Shown in pieces: positions 1 to 9,834 of a stretch of DNA of 64,000 bases; the first letter of the stretch is position 1; each line of letters starts with the position of its first letter. This DNA comes from Pantoea sp. Mb-10. GTDB lineage: Bacteria > Pseudomonadota > Gammaproteobacteria > Enterobacterales > Enterobacteriaceae. The position numbers were made by a program, and so were the translations under genes. The notes beneath the pieces were generated by a model. That model did no database searches. It saw only the letters and a program-made list of their open reading frames with translations, and was not told where the DNA came from. Where the stretch lies: positions 62,001 to 126,000 of the forward strand of contig NZ_JAJSDX010000005.1 in the NCBI RefSeq assembly GCF_021272205.1. Reading direction: 5' to 3'.

Positions 1-116
1 GAGGGGGTAAAATGTGCCTTTTAGGAGGAGTCTTATTAGCGAAACGATTCGCTAATGGCTAAAAAGTGAACAAAATAAAAGCGACGCTGAACCTTTTGGA
101 AAAAAATTTGCCTTAA

Positions 117-138
117 AAGTGTGACGCAGATCACACTT
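117..138. promoter_or_regulatory. CRP site upstream of flhDC
   Basis: A 22-bp inverted repeat with perfect CRP half-sites TGTGA (120-124) and TCACA (131-135) separated by six bases. In E. coli, cAMP-CRP activates flhDC from a site about 70 bp upstream of the transcription start. Here a plausible -10 (TATAGA, 185-190) puts the start near 197, so the spacing fits. This links motility to carbon status. The site is seen directly; its use is inferred from the E. coli arrangement. Confidence 0.85.
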
Positions 139-202
139 TATCTAAAATTTCGCTCCACTCACGTTGTATGTCGAAATCAGACGATATAGATTTGCGTTGT
201 TT

Positions 203-216
203 TCAGATTAGTCCTA
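203..216. promoter_or_regulatory. RcsAB-like box and long flhDC leader
   Basis: TCAGATTAGTCCTA matches the RcsAB box consensus TAAGAATATTCCTA at 11 of 14 positions. Its centre is about 82 bp downstream of the CRP site centre, close to the E. coli flhDC layout where RcsAB binds just after the start and represses. The mRNA leader from here to the flhD start codon would be roughly 245 nt with no other convincing ORF; in E. coli the flhDC leader is a target of CsrA and several small RNAs. The leader is A+T-rich. Confidence 0.55.
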
Positions 217-443
217 AAAAACTGTAAGCAGACGTCACGGAAGATGGTTACAACTCAAGAAAAGAATGGCCTGGAGTTTTGACTACTACTGAATCAGTGT
301 CCCGGCGGGAAGTGAAACAGTTCAGTACATGTTGGTTTAAGCCTGATTATTTTTTGCCATCTTTAGATTTACCAACCAGCAACCCGAACCACAGATAATC
401 TTATTTTGTGGCCGTAAATGTCGTGTTATCAGGATGGAAAAAA

Positions 444-794
444 ATGGGTACATCAGAATTATTAAAACATATTTATGACATCAACCTGTCATATTTGCTT
501 CTCGCACAGCGTTTAATTAACCAGGAAAAAGCCTCTGCAATGTTTCGTTTGGGAATTGATGAAGCAATGGCTGACGCATTATCTCAGCTGACGTTGCCCG
601 AAATGGTAAAATTAGCGGAAACCAACCAGTTGGTGTGCCAGTTCCGGTTCACCGATCACAATCATATTACGCGCTTAACGCAAGAATCACGCGTTGACGA
701 TTTGCAGCAGATTCACACCGGTATTTTATTATCGAGCCGTTTACTCCGTAGCGCGTCTAAAAATGACGTGTCTGCGAAGAAGAGGGCGGTATAA
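444..794 (+). CDS. flhD: Flagellar master transcriptional regulator subunit FlhD
   Basis: FlhD forms the FlhD4C2 complex that activates the class II flagellar promoters. The 116-residue product is collinear with E. coli FlhD, including the N-terminal [20 protein letters not shown] stretch and the [12 protein letters not shown] segment. An in-frame start at 408 exists, but the ATG at 444 is chosen: it has an AGGA ribosome-binding site (431-434) and gives the usual MxTSELLKH N-terminus. The stop codon overlaps the flhC start by one base (TAATG), so the two are translationally coupled. FlhD is mainly helical and dimeric; DNA contact comes mostly through FlhC. Upstream CRP and Rcs sites suggest catabolite and envelope-stress control. 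Confidence 0.97.
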   Translation: MGTSELLKHIYDINLSYLLLAQRLINQEKASAMFRLGIDEAMADALSQLTLPEMVKLAETNQLVCQFRFTDHNHITRLTQESRVDDLQQIHTGILLSSRLLRSASKNDVSAKKRAV

Positions 795-1372
795 TGAGCG
801 AAAAAAGTATCGTTCAGGAAGCGCGCGATATTCAGCTGGCAATGGAGCTGATTTCATTAGGTGCCAGACTGCAAATGCTTGAGAGTGAAACCCAGCTCAG
901 CCGCGGTCGACTGATCAAGCTGTATAAAGAGCTACGTGGCGCACCACCGCCAAAAGGCATGTTGCCGTTCTCAACCGACTGGTTCATGACGTGGGAGCAA
1001 AATATTCACGCATCCATGTTCTGCAACGCGTGGCAGTTCTTGCTGAAAACCGGCCTGAACAGTGGCGTTGAAGCCGTGATCAAAGCGTACCGTTTGTATT
1101 TGGAACAGTGTCCACAATCGGACGAGGGCCCGCTGTTGGCGCTGACGCGCGCCTGGACCCTGGTGCGATTCGTGGAGAGCGGTATGCTGGAGCTTTCGGA
1201 CTGCAAATGCTGCAGCGGCAGCTTCATTAACCATGCGCACCAACCGCCGGGCAGCTTTGTTTGCAGCCTGTGCCAGCCGCCATCACGCGCGGTAAAAAGA
1301 CGTAAACTTTCTGCAGAATCTGCCGATACCTTTCCACAACTGCTGGATGAACAGGTTAAACACGCCGTTTAA
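794..1372 (+). CDS. flhC: Flagellar master transcriptional regulator subunit FlhC
   Basis: Partner of FlhD in the FlhD4C2 activator of flagellar class II operons. At 192 residues it has the same length as the E. coli protein. The zinc-binding cysteines C137, C140, C157 and C160 are all present (SDCKCCSG and FVCSLCQ), with an additional C139. The start overlaps the flhD stop by one base. The gene is followed by a strong intrinsic terminator, so flhDC is a closed two-gene operon, and motA begins 132 bp later, as in E. coli. Confidence 0.97.
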   Translation: MSEKSIVQEARDIQLAMELISLGARLQMLESETQLSRGRLIKLYKELRGAPPPKGMLPFSTDWFMTWEQNIHASMFCNAWQFLLKTGLNSGVEAVIKAYRLYLEQCPQSDEGPLLALTRAWTLVRFVESGMLELSDCKCCSGSFINHAHQPPGSFVCSLCQPPSRAVKRRKLSAESADTFPQLLDEQVKHAV

Positions 1373-1399
1373 GTTTGTTCGCATCGTGGAAAACATCCA

Positions 1400-1428
1400 G
1401 CAGCGGTTAACCCCGCTGCTTTTTTTTT
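1400..1428 (+). terminator. Intrinsic terminator of flhDC
   Basis: Seven-base-pair stem GCAGCGG / CCGCTGC (1400-1406 with 1413-1419), followed by nine consecutive T residues. It sits 27 bp after the flhC stop and separates flhDC from motA. Confidence 0.88.
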
Positions 1429-1504
1429 GCCCACGGTTTACGGATAACGCCTTCGGCTCTCTGGCTTAACTTCCACCCACACGTTACGGACGTAAGGATT
1501 ATTT

Positions 1505-2392
1505 GTGCTGATTATTCTGGGTTATATCGTGGTCGTCGCTTCCGTGTTGGGCGGCTATATGATGGTCGGTGGCCATCTGGGCGCATTATATCAACCTGCT
1601 GAGCTGGTTATTATTGGCGGAGCCGGTATCGGCGCATTTTTAGTGGGTAATAACGGTAAGGCGATTAAGAAAACCTTAAAAGCACTGCCTTTATTAATGC
1701 GTGGATCAAAATATAACAAATCTGTTTACATGGATTTAATGGCGCTGCTTTATCGCCTGATGGCCAAGTCTCGCCAACAAGGGATGCTGTCGCTGGAACG
1801 GGATATTGAAGATCCAAGCCAAAGTGAAATCTTCACTAACTATCCACGCATCTTAGCCGATAAACAATTGGTGGATTTTATTACCGATTATTTGCGTTTG
1901 ATGGTCAGCGGAAATATGAACGCGTTTGAAATTGAAGCGCTGATGGACGAAGAGATTGAGACTTACGAGCACGAATGTGAAGTCCCAGCGCAAAGTTTAT
2001 CCGCGATGGGTGATGGCCTGCCAGCGTTCGGGATCGTAGCGGCGGTAATGGGCGTCGTGCACGCACTGGCCTCGGCGGATCGTCCCGCTGCGGAATTAGG
2101 CGCACTGGTGGCGCATGCCATGGTGGGAACCTTCCTCGGCATTCTGCTGGCCTACGGCTTTATTTCGCCCCTGGCTTCCGTACTGCGCCAGAAGTGTTCT
2201 GAAACCACCAAAATGATGCAGTGCGTCAAAGTGACCTTGCTCTCAAGCCTGAATGGCTATGCGCCGCAGATCGCCGTCGAGTTTGGGCGTAAAACCCTGT
2301 ACTCCACAGATCGCCCCTCTTTCTCTGAACTGGAAGAGCATGTGCGTAACGCCAAGAATCCGGCGAAACAGACATCGGAAGAGAGCTCATGA
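1505..2392 (+). CDS. motA: Flagellar motor stator protein MotA
   Basis: MotA and MotB form the proton-conducting stator unit in the inner membrane. The 295-residue protein has the expected four membrane segments (about 1-20, 33-50, 170-190 and 200-222). The cytoplasmic loop charges R90 and E98, which touch FliG in E. coli, are conserved. The start is GTG at 1505, as in E. coli, with AAGGA at 1494-1498; no better start exists. The 3' end overlaps motB by four bases (ATGA). It is the first gene of the motAB-cheAW transcription unit. I could not find a convincing sigma-28 promoter in the 76 bp between the upstream terminator and the start. Confidence 0.97.
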   Translation: MLIILGYIVVVASVLGGYMMVGGHLGALYQPAELVIIGGAGIGAFLVGNNGKAIKKTLKALPLLMRGSKYNKSVYMDLMALLYRLMAKSRQQGMLSLERDIEDPSQSEIFTNYPRILADKQLVDFITDYLRLMVSGNMNAFEIEALMDEEIETYEHECEVPAQSLSAMGDGLPAFGIVAAVMGVVHALASADRPAAELGALVAHAMVGTFLGILLAYGFISPLASVLRQKCSETTKMMQCVKVTLLSSLNGYAPQIAVEFGRKTLYSTDRPSFSELEEHVRNAKNPAKQTSEESS

Positions 2393-3417
2393 AGCATGGC
2401 AATCGCCCCATTGTGCTGGTTAGAAAGCGCAAACATAAAGGTCATCATGGCAGTCACGGTTCGTGGAAAATCGCTTATGCCGACTTTATGACGGCGATGA
2501 TGGCTTTTTTTATGGTGATGTGGCTTCTCTCCATCGCCAGCCCTAAAGAGTTGGTACAAATTGCCGAATACTTCCGTACGCCTTTGAAAGTCGCGTTAAC
2601 GGGCGGAAATCGCAGCAGTGACAGTGAAAGCCCGATTCCCGGCGGCGGAGACGATCCGACGCGCAAAGAGGGTGAAGTGAAAAAAGTGGTCGATTTGGAT
2701 GCGCAGAAGAAGAAGCTGGAAGAAATTCGGCTTAATCGCCTGCGGGAAAAGCTCGATCAGATGATTGAAGCCGATCCGCGGCTGAAAGCGCTGCGCCCGC
2801 ACCTGATCATTAACATGGTGGAAGAGGGACTGCGTATTCAGATTATTGACAGCCAGAATCGGCCGATGTTTAAAACCGGCAGCGCGGAAGTGGAGCCCTA
2901 TATGCGTGACATTTTACGTGCGATTGCGCCGATTCTGAACGATATTCCGAACAAAATCAGTTTGGCGGGGCATACCGATGACTTCCAGTATGCCAACGGC
3001 GACAGAGGATACAGCAACTGGGAGCTGTCAGCCGACCGCGCCAATGCTTCGCGCCGTGAGTTGGTGCTGGGCGGTATGGACGGTTCCAAAATGCTGCGCG
3101 TAGTGGGCATGGCCGACACGATGCGTCTGAAAAATCGCGGCGCGAACGATGCAGTAAACCGCCGCATAAGCCTGCTGGTGCTGAACCATGACACCCAGGC
3201 TGCGATTGAAAAAGAGAATGCCGAGAGCGACGCCGTTCAGGTGACCGACCCGGCACAGATTATTCCCGAGATTACCGCACCTGCCGGGCCAAAAGCGCCT
3301 GCCGCCGCCGCGGGTTCCAGCACCACAGCCCCTGCGGCTGCGGCAGCGGCCCCCACGACAGCAGCGCCGAAAGCAGCGGGCGCGGTGACACCAGACCAAC
3401 CCTCACAGCCGAGGTGA
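2389..3417 (+). CDS. motB: Flagellar motor stator protein MotB
   Basis: Stator partner of MotA; anchors the unit to peptidoglycan. It has a basic N-terminus, one transmembrane helix with the proton-carrying D32 (WKIAYADFM), and a C-terminal OmpA-like peptidoglycan-binding domain (about 150-270, including SLAGHTDD and NRRISLLVL). At 342 residues it is longer than E. coli MotB (308). The extra length is a low-complexity Ala/Pro/Thr tail from about residue 300 that probably extends into the periplasm without a fold. It overlaps motA by four bases, and cheA follows after four. Confidence 0.96.
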   Translation: MKHGNRPIVLVRKRKHKGHHGSHGSWKIAYADFMTAMMAFFMVMWLLSIASPKELVQIAEYFRTPLKVALTGGNRSSDSESPIPGGGDDPTRKEGEVKKVVDLDAQKKKLEEIRLNRLREKLDQMIEADPRLKALRPHLIINMVEEGLRIQIIDSQNRPMFKTGSAEVEPYMRDILRAIAPILNDIPNKISLAGHTDDFQYANGDRGYSNWELSADRANASRRELVLGGMDGSKMLRVVGMADTMRLKNRGANDAVNRRISLLVLNHDTQAAIEKENAESDAVQVTDPAQIIPEITAPAGPKAPAAAAGSSTTAPAAAAAAPTTAAPKAAGAVTPDQPSQPR

Positions 3418-3421
3418 TCCC

Positions 3422-5410
3422 GTGAGCATGGACATCAGCGATTTTTACCAAACGTTTTTTGATGAGGCCGACGAGCTGTTAGCGGATATGGAGCAGCACC
3501 TGTTGGGACTGGATCCCCAGGAACCAGATTCCGAGCAGTTAAACGCCATCTTCCGCGCCGCCCACTCCATCAAGGGCGGAGCCGGTACGTTTGGCTTTAC
3601 CGTTTTACAGGAAACGACCCACATCCTGGAGAACATTTTGGATGGTGCACGCCGTGGCGAAATGCAGCTCAGCACCGACATCATCAACCTGTTTTTGGAA
3701 ACCAAAGATATTATGCAGGAACAGCTCGATGCCTATAAAACCGCGCAGGAGCCGAATGCAGAAAGTTTTAATTACATCTGCGAAGCCCTGCGTCAGTTGG
3801 CGCTAGAAGCAAAAGGCCTGGCGCCGGTCGCTGCACCCGTAGCGGAAGTGATTGATATCGCGAGCGCGCCTGCGGCTGCGCCAAAAGGTTTGCACGTTCA
3901 GCTGGTCTCGCTAAAAGAGAAAGAGCCGGACTTGCTGTTAGAAGAGCTGGGCAACCTCGGTGCGCTCTCTAACGTGGTCAAAGGCGCAGACACGCTGGAC
4001 GTCACGATTGAAGGCGTGGATAAAGACGATATCGTTGCGGTGCTGTGCTTTGTGATTGAAGAAGGGCAGATCCGCTTCCCGGAAGGGGAGACGCCTGCGC
4101 CTGCGGCGAACGCCGAGGTCGCGTCCGCGCCGATCGAAGCCGCAGCACCGGTAGCCACAGTCACGGAAATCGCCCCGGCGAAACGCGAAAGCAAACGCGC
4201 GGCGGCACCGGCAAAAACCAGCGAGTCCAGCAGTATTCGCGTGGCGGTAGAAAAAGTGGATCAGCTCATCAACCTCGTGGGTGAACTGGTGATCACGCAG
4301 TCAATGCTGGCACAGCGCTCCGGTGAACTGGATCCGGTGGCGCACGGCGACCTGCTGAACAGCATGGGACAGCTGGAGCGCAACGCGCGCGATCTGCAGG
4401 AATCGGTCATGTCGATCCGCATGATGCCAATGGAGTATGTGTTCAGCCGCTTCCCACGTCTGGTTCGTGACTTGGCCAGCAAGCTCGGTAAAGAAGTGGA
4501 ACTGACGCTGCTGGGTAGCTCTACCGAACTGGATAAGAGCTTGATCGAACGCATCATCGATCCATTAACGCACCTGGTGCGTAACAGCCTTGACCACGGT
4601 ATCGAGACCCCGGAAAAACGCCTCGCGGCGCACAAAACCGCTGTGGGCAACCTGACGCTCTCCGCAGAGCATCAGGGTGGCAACATCTGCATCGAAGTGA
4701 TCGATGACGGTGCCGGCCTCAACCGCCAGCGTATTCTCGCTAAAGCGCTCTCGTCCGGCCTGCCGGTCAGCGACAGCATGAGCGACGAAGAAGTGGGCAT
4801 GCTGATCTTCGCGCCGGGCTTCTCCACTGCCGAGCAGGTCACGGACGTTTCCGGCCGTGGCGTGGGCATGGATGTGGTGAAGCGAAACATTCAGGAGATG
4901 GGCGGGCACGTTGAGATCGCCTCGAAAGAGGGCAAAGGCACCACCATTCGCATTCTGCTGCCGCTGACGCTGGCGATCCTCGACGGCATGTCCGTGCGCG
5001 TGGCAGACGAAGTCTTTATCCTGCCGCTCAACGCGGTAATGGAATCACTGCAGCCGACCGCCGAAGAGCTGAAGCCGCTGGCCGGTGGCGAGCGCGTACT
5101 GGAAGTGCGTGGCGAATACCTGCCGCTGGTGGAGCTGTGGAATGTGTTCGATGTGCAGAACGCCAAAACCGATGCCACGCAGGGTATTGTCGTGATTCTG
5201 CAGAGCGCAGGGCGCCGCTATGCGCTGCTGGTTGACCAGCTGATTGGCCAGCACCAGGTTGTGGTGAAAAACCTTGAGAGCAACTATCGCAAAGTGCCGG
5301 GCATTTCTGCCGCCACCATTCTGGGCGATGGCAGCGTCGCGCTGATTGTGGACGTGTCCGCACTGCAATCGTTGAACCGTGAAAAGCGTGTGGCCGGTGC
5401 CGCAGCGTAA
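3422..5410 (+). CDS. cheA: Chemotaxis histidine kinase CheA
   Basis: CheA takes receptor signals and passes phosphate to CheY and CheB. The 662-residue protein has all five domains: P1 with phospho-accepting H48 (RAAHSIKGG), P2 near 157-230, P3 dimerisation near 260-340, the P4 ATP-binding domain ([19 protein letters not shown] and GRGVGMDVV motifs) and the CheW-like P5. Flexible P1-P2 and P2-P3 linkers are Ala-rich and differ from E. coli. The start is GTG at 3422, as in E. coli. An internal ATG at 3713 (Met98) matches the start of the short form CheA-S, so both forms are probably made. The gene lies between motB and cheW in one unit. Confidence 0.97.
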   Translation: MSMDISDFYQTFFDEADELLADMEQHLLGLDPQEPDSEQLNAIFRAAHSIKGGAGTFGFTVLQETTHILENILDGARRGEMQLSTDIINLFLETKDIMQEQLDAYKTAQEPNAESFNYICEALRQLALEAKGLAPVAAPVAEVIDIASAPAAAPKGLHVQLVSLKEKEPDLLLEELGNLGALSNVVKGADTLDVTIEGVDKDDIVAVLCFVIEEGQIRFPEGETPAPAANAEVASAPIEAAAPVATVTEIAPAKRESKRAAAPAKTSESSSIRVAVEKVDQLINLVGELVITQSMLAQRSGELDPVAHGDLLNSMGQLERNARDLQESVMSIRMMPMEYVFSRFPRLVRDLASKLGKEVELTLLGSSTELDKSLIERIIDPLTHLVRNSLDHGIETPEKRLAAHKTAVGNLTLSAEHQGGNICIEVIDDGAGLNRQRILAKALSSGLPVSDSMSDEEVGMLIFAPGFSTAEQVTDVSGRGVGMDVVKRNIQEMGGHVEIASKEGKGTTIRILLPLTLAILDGMSVRVADEVFILPLNAVMESLQPTAEELKPLAGGERVLEVRGEYLPLVELWNVFDVQNAKTDATQGIVVILQSAGRRYALLVDQLIGQHQVVVKNLESNYRKVPGISAATILGDGSVALIVDVSALQSLNREKRVAGAAA

Positions 5411-5433
5411 TAGATAACCAAAGGGTAAAAAAA

Positions 5434-5931
5434 ATGACTGACATGGCAACCGTGACCAAAATCGCTGGCGAAACCGTCGGCCAGGAATTCTTAGTGTTCA
5501 CGCTCGGTGATGAAGAGTACGGCATCGATATTCTGAAAGTGCAGGAGATTCGCGGTTACGATCAGGTCACGCGCATCGCCAACACGCCTGAATTCATCAA
5601 AGGCGTAACTAACCTGCGCGGCGTGATCGTTCCCATCATCGATCTGCGCGTGAAGTTCTCGCAGCCGGACGTGGACTACAACGAAAACACCGTGGTGATT
5701 GTGCTGAATTTGGTACAGCGCGTCGTGGGTATCGTGGTAGATGGCGTGTCTGACGTGCTGTCGCTGACGCAGGATCAAATTCGCCCGGCCCCGGAATTCG
5801 CGGTGACCATGTCGACCGAATACCTCACCGGTCTGGGCGCGCTCGGCGAGCGTATGCTGATTCTGGTCGATATCGAGAAGCTGCTGAGCAGCGACGAGAT
5901 GGCGCTGGTGGATACGCTGCGTAGCGCATAA
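5434..5931 (+). CDS. cheW: Chemotaxis coupling protein CheW
   Basis: CheW links receptor trimers to CheA in the chemosensory array. The 165-residue product is almost entirely one CheW SH3-like domain and is collinear with E. coli CheW (167), including [32 protein letters not shown] and [16 protein letters not shown]. It lies 23 bp after cheA. A strong terminator follows directly, so motA-motB-cheA-cheW is one unit and the receptor genes are transcribed separately or by read-through. Confidence 0.97.
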   Translation: MTDMATVTKIAGETVGQEFLVFTLGDEEYGIDILKVQEIRGYDQVTRIANTPEFIKGVTNLRGVIVPIIDLRVKFSQPDVDYNENTVVIVLNLVQRVVGIVVDGVSDVLSLTQDQIRPAPEFAVTMSTEYLTGLGALGERMLILVDIEKLLSSDEMALVDTLRSA

Positions 5932-5941
5932 GGGTTGAGCG

Positions 5942-5976
5942 AAAACGGGCTGCCCATGGGCAGCCCGTTTTTTTTT
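5942..5976 (+). terminator. Intrinsic terminator after cheW
   Basis: Perfect 14-bp inverted repeat (5942-5955 with 5958-5971; core ACGGGCTGCCC / GGGCAGCCCGT) with only AT between the arms, followed by a T run. It is one of the strongest hairpins in the window and should end most motA-cheW transcripts. The rest of the 290-bp gap to the next gene is A+T-rich and holds the candidate sigma-28 promoter. Confidence 0.92.
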
Positions 5977-6165
5977 GTCTTTTTTATAAGCAGAGAAACA
6001 TCGCTGCTCGCGGCGGCGTGCCCGCAGCTGCATGCCGTCCACTGTGTATTGTCAGGCTTTACGCTGCATTCCCGTTTACGCGTGAGTTTCGCTTTCTTTA
6101 GTTATTAAACACTAATTAATGCTTAATACTCAGCATGATATTTTGTAAAGAAGGCATAAATATCC

Positions 6166-6192
6166 TCAAACATTACGCAAAGCGGTCGATAA
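6166..6192 (+). promoter_or_regulatory. Candidate sigma-28 (FliA) promoter for first receptor
   Basis: TCAA (6166-6169), 15 bases, then GTCGATAA (6185-6192), compared with the FliA consensus TAAA-N15-GCCGATAA: one mismatch in each element and exact spacing. It lies 31 bp upstream of the receptor start codon and downstream of the cheW terminator, which fits a class III flagellar promoter. Confidence 0.65.
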
Positions 6193-6223
6193 CAGCGGGA
6201 GTGAAACCCTATCTGGAGAACCC

Positions 6224-7891
6224 ATGTTAAAACGAATCAACGTCGTCACCAGCCTGCTGGCGGTACTGCTGATCTTTGGCGCTTTGCAGCTGCTGTCTGG
6301 CGGTCTGTTCTGGAATGCCCTGCAGAATGACAAAAATGCGTTTGCGGTCGCGCAAACCTCTACCAATAACGTGTCAGCACTCTCAGACGCGTGGATCGAG
6401 CTCAACCAGACCCGCACCGTGCTGAACCGCGCAATGCTGCGTATGCAGGGCAATGCGGCGGCGCAGGCCAACGGCGGACAGCTGGCGGCCCTGATTGCGC
6501 AAACCGAGAAGCAGCTGAGCGTGGCCGCTGGACACTATCAGCGCTACTACAACCTGCCTGCGACGCCCGGCATGCCGGCGGCGCTAACTGAGCGTCTGGA
6601 GAACGATTACAACGCGTTCAACGACGGCCTTAAAGCGATGCTGGAACGCCTGAAAGCCAACGATTTGCAGGGCATGTTTGCGCAGAACATCGAAACCAAA
6701 CAGGTGAAGATGAAGGCCACTTATGCCGAGTGGCGTAGCGTGCAGAGCGATTTGGCGGCCGAGGGCGTGGCGCAAAACCAACGTGCCTTCACCAGCATGA
6801 TGTGGCTATTAGGATCAGTAACGCTGGCGGTGGTCGCGGTGATCGTCGGCTGCTGGTTTGGCCTGCGCAGCGTACTGATTCAGCCGCTGCACCAGATGCT
6901 GGGTCACATTCGCCATATCGCCGCGGGCGATCTTACGCAGCCGATCCCGGTGGAAGGGCGCAATGAAATGAGCCAGCTGGCGTCCAGTTTGCACGAGATG
7001 CAGCAGGCGCTGGTGCGCACCGTGGGTAACGTGCGCGACGGATCGGACGCGATCTTCACTGGCGCCAGCGAAATCGCCGCGGGCAATAACGATCTTTCTG
7101 CCCGTACGGAAGAGCAGGCGGCGTCACTGGAGCAGACGGCAGCGAGCATGGAGCAGCTGACCGCGACCGTGAAGCAGAACGCCGAAAATGCGCGTCAGGC
7201 ATCGCAGCTGGCACTTAACGCCTCTGACACCGCGCGCAAAGGCGGAGATGTGGTGGATGGCGTCGTGCGCACCATGCAGGATATTGCCGGCAGTTCGAAG
7301 AAAATTGCCGATATTATCAGCGTGATCGACGGCATTGCGTTCCAGACCAACATTCTGGCGCTGAACGCCGCGGTGGAAGCGGCGCGCGCTGGCGAGCAGG
7401 GCCGTGGTTTTGCCGTGGTGGCTGGCGAAGTGCGCAACCTGGCGCAGCGTAGCGCCCAGGCGGCAAAAGAGATCAAAGGACTGATCGAAGACTCGGTGAA
7501 CCGCGTCAACAGCGGCTCACAGCTGGTGGGGACCGCCGGTGCCACCATGCAGGATATCGTCGGCGCCGTCACGCGCGTCACCGATATCATGGGGGAAATT
7601 GCCTCCGCCTCTGACGAGCAGAGCCGCGGCATTGACCAGGTGGGCCAGGCAGTAACGGAAATGGATCGCGTCACACAGCAGAACGCCTCGCTGGTTGAAG
7701 AGTCCGCTTCCGCAGCGGCGTCGCTGGAAGCGCAGGCAAGCCGTTTGAGCCAGGCGGTGGCGGTGTTCCGCATTCCGCGCGCCGCGCAAAGTCCGCTGGT
7801 GAGCCATCCGCAGATTGCACCGCAAACCGTGGCGCAGCCGCGCAAAGCGGTGACCGCAGCGGCAGGCGACAACAACTGGGAAACCTTCTAA
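6224..7891 (+). CDS. Methyl-accepting chemotaxis protein, Tsr/Tar type with altered ligand pocket
   Basis: Inner-membrane chemoreceptor of 555 residues. It has TM1 (about 7-29), a four-helix periplasmic sensor (30-190), TM2 (about 192-214), a HAMP domain (215-268), then methylation helices and the signalling hairpin tip ([20 protein letters not shown]). It ends in NWETF, the pentapeptide that tethers CheR and CheB. In the sensor, R64, N68, R69 and R73 of the Tsr amino-acid pocket are kept. The second half of the pocket, which reads QPTQ in Tsr and Tar, is here AQNIE, so the ligand-binding Thr is Ile156. The ligand is therefore probably not serine or aspartate and cannot be named. It lies alone between its own candidate sigma-28 promoter and a terminator. 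Confidence 0.9.
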   Translation: MLKRINVVTSLLAVLLIFGALQLLSGGLFWNALQNDKNAFAVAQTSTNNVSALSDAWIELNQTRTVLNRAMLRMQGNAAAQANGGQLAALIAQTEKQLSVAAGHYQRYYNLPATPGMPAALTERLENDYNAFNDGLKAMLERLKANDLQGMFAQNIETKQVKMKATYAEWRSVQSDLAAEGVAQNQRAFTSMMWLLGSVTLAVVAVIVGCWFGLRSVLIQPLHQMLGHIRHIAAGDLTQPIPVEGRNEMSQLASSLHEMQQALVRTVGNVRDGSDAIFTGASEIAAGNNDLSARTEEQAASLEQTAASMEQLTATVKQNAENARQASQLALNASDTARKGGDVVDGVVRTMQDIAGSSKKIADIISVIDGIAFQTNILALNAAVEAARAGEQGRGFAVVAGEVRNLAQRSAQAAKEIKGLIEDSVNRVNSGSQLVGTAGATMQDIVGAVTRVTDIMGEIASASDEQSRGIDQVGQAVTEMDRVTQQNASLVEESASAAASLEAQASRLSQAVAVFRIPRAAQSPLVSHPQIAPQTVAQPRKAVTAAAGDNNWETF

Positions 7892-7925
7892 TCCCTTACG
7901 TCAGCGCCCACACGGGCACGCTCAT

Positions 7926-7958
7926 CGGGGCCGTCTTGCTGACGGCCCCGTTTTTTTT
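7926..7958 (+). terminator. Intrinsic terminator after first receptor gene
   Basis: Ten-base-pair G+C-rich stem CGGGGCCGTC / GACGGCCCCG (7926-7935 with 7941-7950), a five-base loop and an eight-T run. It isolates the first receptor gene from the next promoter. Confidence 0.92.
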
Positions 7959-8010
7959 GCTCGCAGCCCGCGTCCGACTTGCCCGCTGGTCCAACCCCTG
8001 CTACCGCACA

Positions 8011-8037
8011 TAAAGTTCTTTTTGGTCACGCCGATAA
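8011..8037 (+). promoter_or_regulatory. Consensus sigma-28 (FliA) promoter for tsr-like gene
   Basis: TAAA (8011-8014), exactly 15 bases, then GCCGATAA (8030-8037): a perfect match to the FliA consensus. It lies 24 bp before the receptor start codon and directly follows a strong terminator. It probably drives this receptor and, by read-through, cheRBYZ, since no other promoter is evident before cheR. Confidence 0.92.
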
Positions 8038-8061
8038 CGCTAGAGATCGCAAACCAATGAG

Positions 8062-9744
8062 GTGTTTATGTTTAGTCGTATTCGTGTCGTATCCGGACTG
8101 CTGTGCGTCCTGGCGCTCTTTGCCTTGCTGCAGCTCTTTTCCGGCGGAGTGTTTTTTACCACGGTGAAAGCCGATAAAGATAATTTTGCCTATAACCAGC
8201 GTCTGAGCACGCTACAGCGGGCAATGGGCACCTCTTGGGTATCGCTGGTTCAGGCACGTAACACGCTGAACCGCGCAGGCATCCGCTATTTGTTGGACAG
8301 TCAGCAGGCGGGTTCTGGCGCCACGATCACCGATCTGGTGGAGCTGGCGAATAAAGAGCTCAAAGTGGCTGACCAAGGCTTTGCCGAGTTTAACGCTAAT
8401 CTGTCAGAAAAAGGCAAGTCGGCGGACAACGTGAAGACGCTGCAGGCCAACTACAACGCCTATCGTGGCGCGCTGGGTGAGCTGATTGGCTTCTTGAGCA
8501 GCGGCAACTTCAAGGGCTTTGTTGACCAGCCGACGCAATCTTTTCAGGATAAATTTGAAACCGATTACAACGCCTGGCTGAGCTACAACCAGGTGCTGGC
8601 ACAGCAGGGTGTAGACGCCAATGAATCGGCCTATCAGCGCTCGATTGGGTTGGTCGTGGGTACGCTGCTGACCACGCTGCTGGTGATTGCGCTGGTGTGG
8701 ACCGGGATGCGCACCGCGCTGATCCGTCCGCTGCGTCAGAGCATTGACCACATTCGTCACATCGCGCGCGGCGATCTCACCCAGCCGGTAAACGTGAATG
8801 TGCGTAACGAAATGGGCGAATTGCTCACCTCACTGCACGAGATGCAGCAGTCGCTGACGCAAACCGTGCGCATTGTGCGTGACGGTTCTGACGCCATTTA
8901 TACCGGCGCCAGTGAAATTGCGCAGGGCAATAACGATCTCTCTTCCCGCACGGAACAGCAGGCCGCCTCGCTGGAGCAGACTGCAGCCAGCATGGAAGAG
9001 CTGACCGCGACCGTGAAGCTCAATGCAGAAAACGCCCGTCAGGCGTCGAAGCTGGCGCTGACCGCCTCGGAAACCGCGCAGCACGGCGGCAAAGTGGTGG
9101 ATGGCGTGGTAAGCACCATGAAAGAGATCTCCGGCAGTTCGAAGAAAATTGCTGACATCATCAGCGTGATCGACGGCATCGCCTTCCAAACCAACATCCT
9201 GGCGCTGAACGCCGCGGTGGAAGCCGCGCGTGCGGGCGAGCAGGGGCGCGGCTTTGCCGTGGTCGCCGGTGAGGTACGCAGCCTGGCGCAGCGCAGTGCC
9301 CAGGCGGCGAAAGAGATCAAAGGGCTGATTGAGGACTCGGTGAGCCGTGTGAACACGGGTTCCGTGCTGGTTGAGAGCGCAGGCGAAACCATGACCAACA
9401 TCGTTAACGCGGTGACGCGCGTCACCGACATCATGGGCGAAATCGCCTCTGCGTCCGACGAGCAGAGCCGCGGTATCGATCAGGTGGGCATTGCGGTGAA
9501 CGAAATGGATCGCGTGACACAGCAGAACGCCGCGCTGGTCGAAGAGTCAGCTACGGCGGCCTCTTCGCTCGAAGATCAGGCCAGCCGACTGAAACAATCT
9601 GTTGCGGTGTTCAATATTGGTAAAGAATTCTCCGGCCAGGCCGTTAACGTAACTACAGCGCCAAAAATGTTGCGGCATCCGGTCAGTACCGCCGCGCAAC
9701 CGTCAGCGCTACGTAACGCGGACAATAATTGGGAAACCTTTTAA
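8062..9744 (+). CDS. tsr: Methyl-accepting chemotaxis protein, serine receptor (Tsr) type
   Basis: Chemoreceptor of 560 residues with the same plan as the upstream paralog: TM1, periplasmic four-helix sensor, TM2 (about 193-213), HAMP, methylation helices, the conserved signalling tip and a C-terminal NWETF tether. The serine pocket of E. coli Tsr is fully present at identical numbering: R64, N68, R69 and R73 ([12 protein letters not shown]) and T156 in DQPTQ. That makes serine the likely ligand. The cytoplasmic half is nearly identical to the neighbouring receptor, implying tandem duplication with divergence of the sensor. In E. coli, tsr is elsewhere and tar/tap occupy this place in the operon, so the name rests on residues rather than position. 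Confidence 0.9.
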   Translation: MFMFSRIRVVSGLLCVLALFALLQLFSGGVFFTTVKADKDNFAYNQRLSTLQRAMGTSWVSLVQARNTLNRAGIRYLLDSQQAGSGATITDLVELANKELKVADQGFAEFNANLSEKGKSADNVKTLQANYNAYRGALGELIGFLSSGNFKGFVDQPTQSFQDKFETDYNAWLSYNQVLAQQGVDANESAYQRSIGLVVGTLLTTLLVIALVWTGMRTALIRPLRQSIDHIRHIARGDLTQPVNVNVRNEMGELLTSLHEMQQSLTQTVRIVRDGSDAIYTGASEIAQGNNDLSSRTEQQAASLEQTAASMEELTATVKLNAENARQASKLALTASETAQHGGKVVDGVVSTMKEISGSSKKIADIISVIDGIAFQTNILALNAAVEAARAGEQGRGFAVVAGEVRSLAQRSAQAAKEIKGLIEDSVSRVNTGSVLVESAGETMTNIVNAVTRVTDIMGEIASASDEQSRGIDQVGIAVNEMDRVTQQNAALVEESATAASSLEDQASRLKQSVAVFNIGKEFSGQAVNVTTAPKMLRHPVSTAAQPSALRNADNNWETF

Positions 9745-9749
9745 CCCTT

Positions 9750-9771
9750 CAGGCCGCCGCAGGGCGGCCTG
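9750..9771 (+). other. Stem-loop between tsr-like gene and cheR
   Basis: Nine-base-pair stem CAGGCCGCC / GGCGGCCTG with a four-base loop, six bases after the stop codon, with no T run. It may protect the receptor message or attenuate rather than terminate; cheR follows 63 bp later with no visible promoter. Confidence 0.6.
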
Positions 9772-9834
9772 ACTGGCAGCATCGCAGTCGCCGCATTAAC
9801 GCCATTACATAAAATTGTTGCCGGGTGACCCGAA

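Noticed and set aside
408..443. Longer FlhD start at 408
   Set aside because: No ribosome-binding site and extra residues not seen in the family; ATG 444 has AGGA at proper spacing.
1431..1504. Sigma-28 promoter before motA around CGGATAA (1441-1447)
   Set aside because: The -10 match is only partial and the matching -35 would fall in the T run of the flhC terminator, so I could not support it.
3028..3399. Long minus-strand open frames opposite motB, cheA, the receptors and astD
   Set aside because: They are shadows of G+C-rich genes with codon bias; compositions are Arg/Ala-rich and they match no family.
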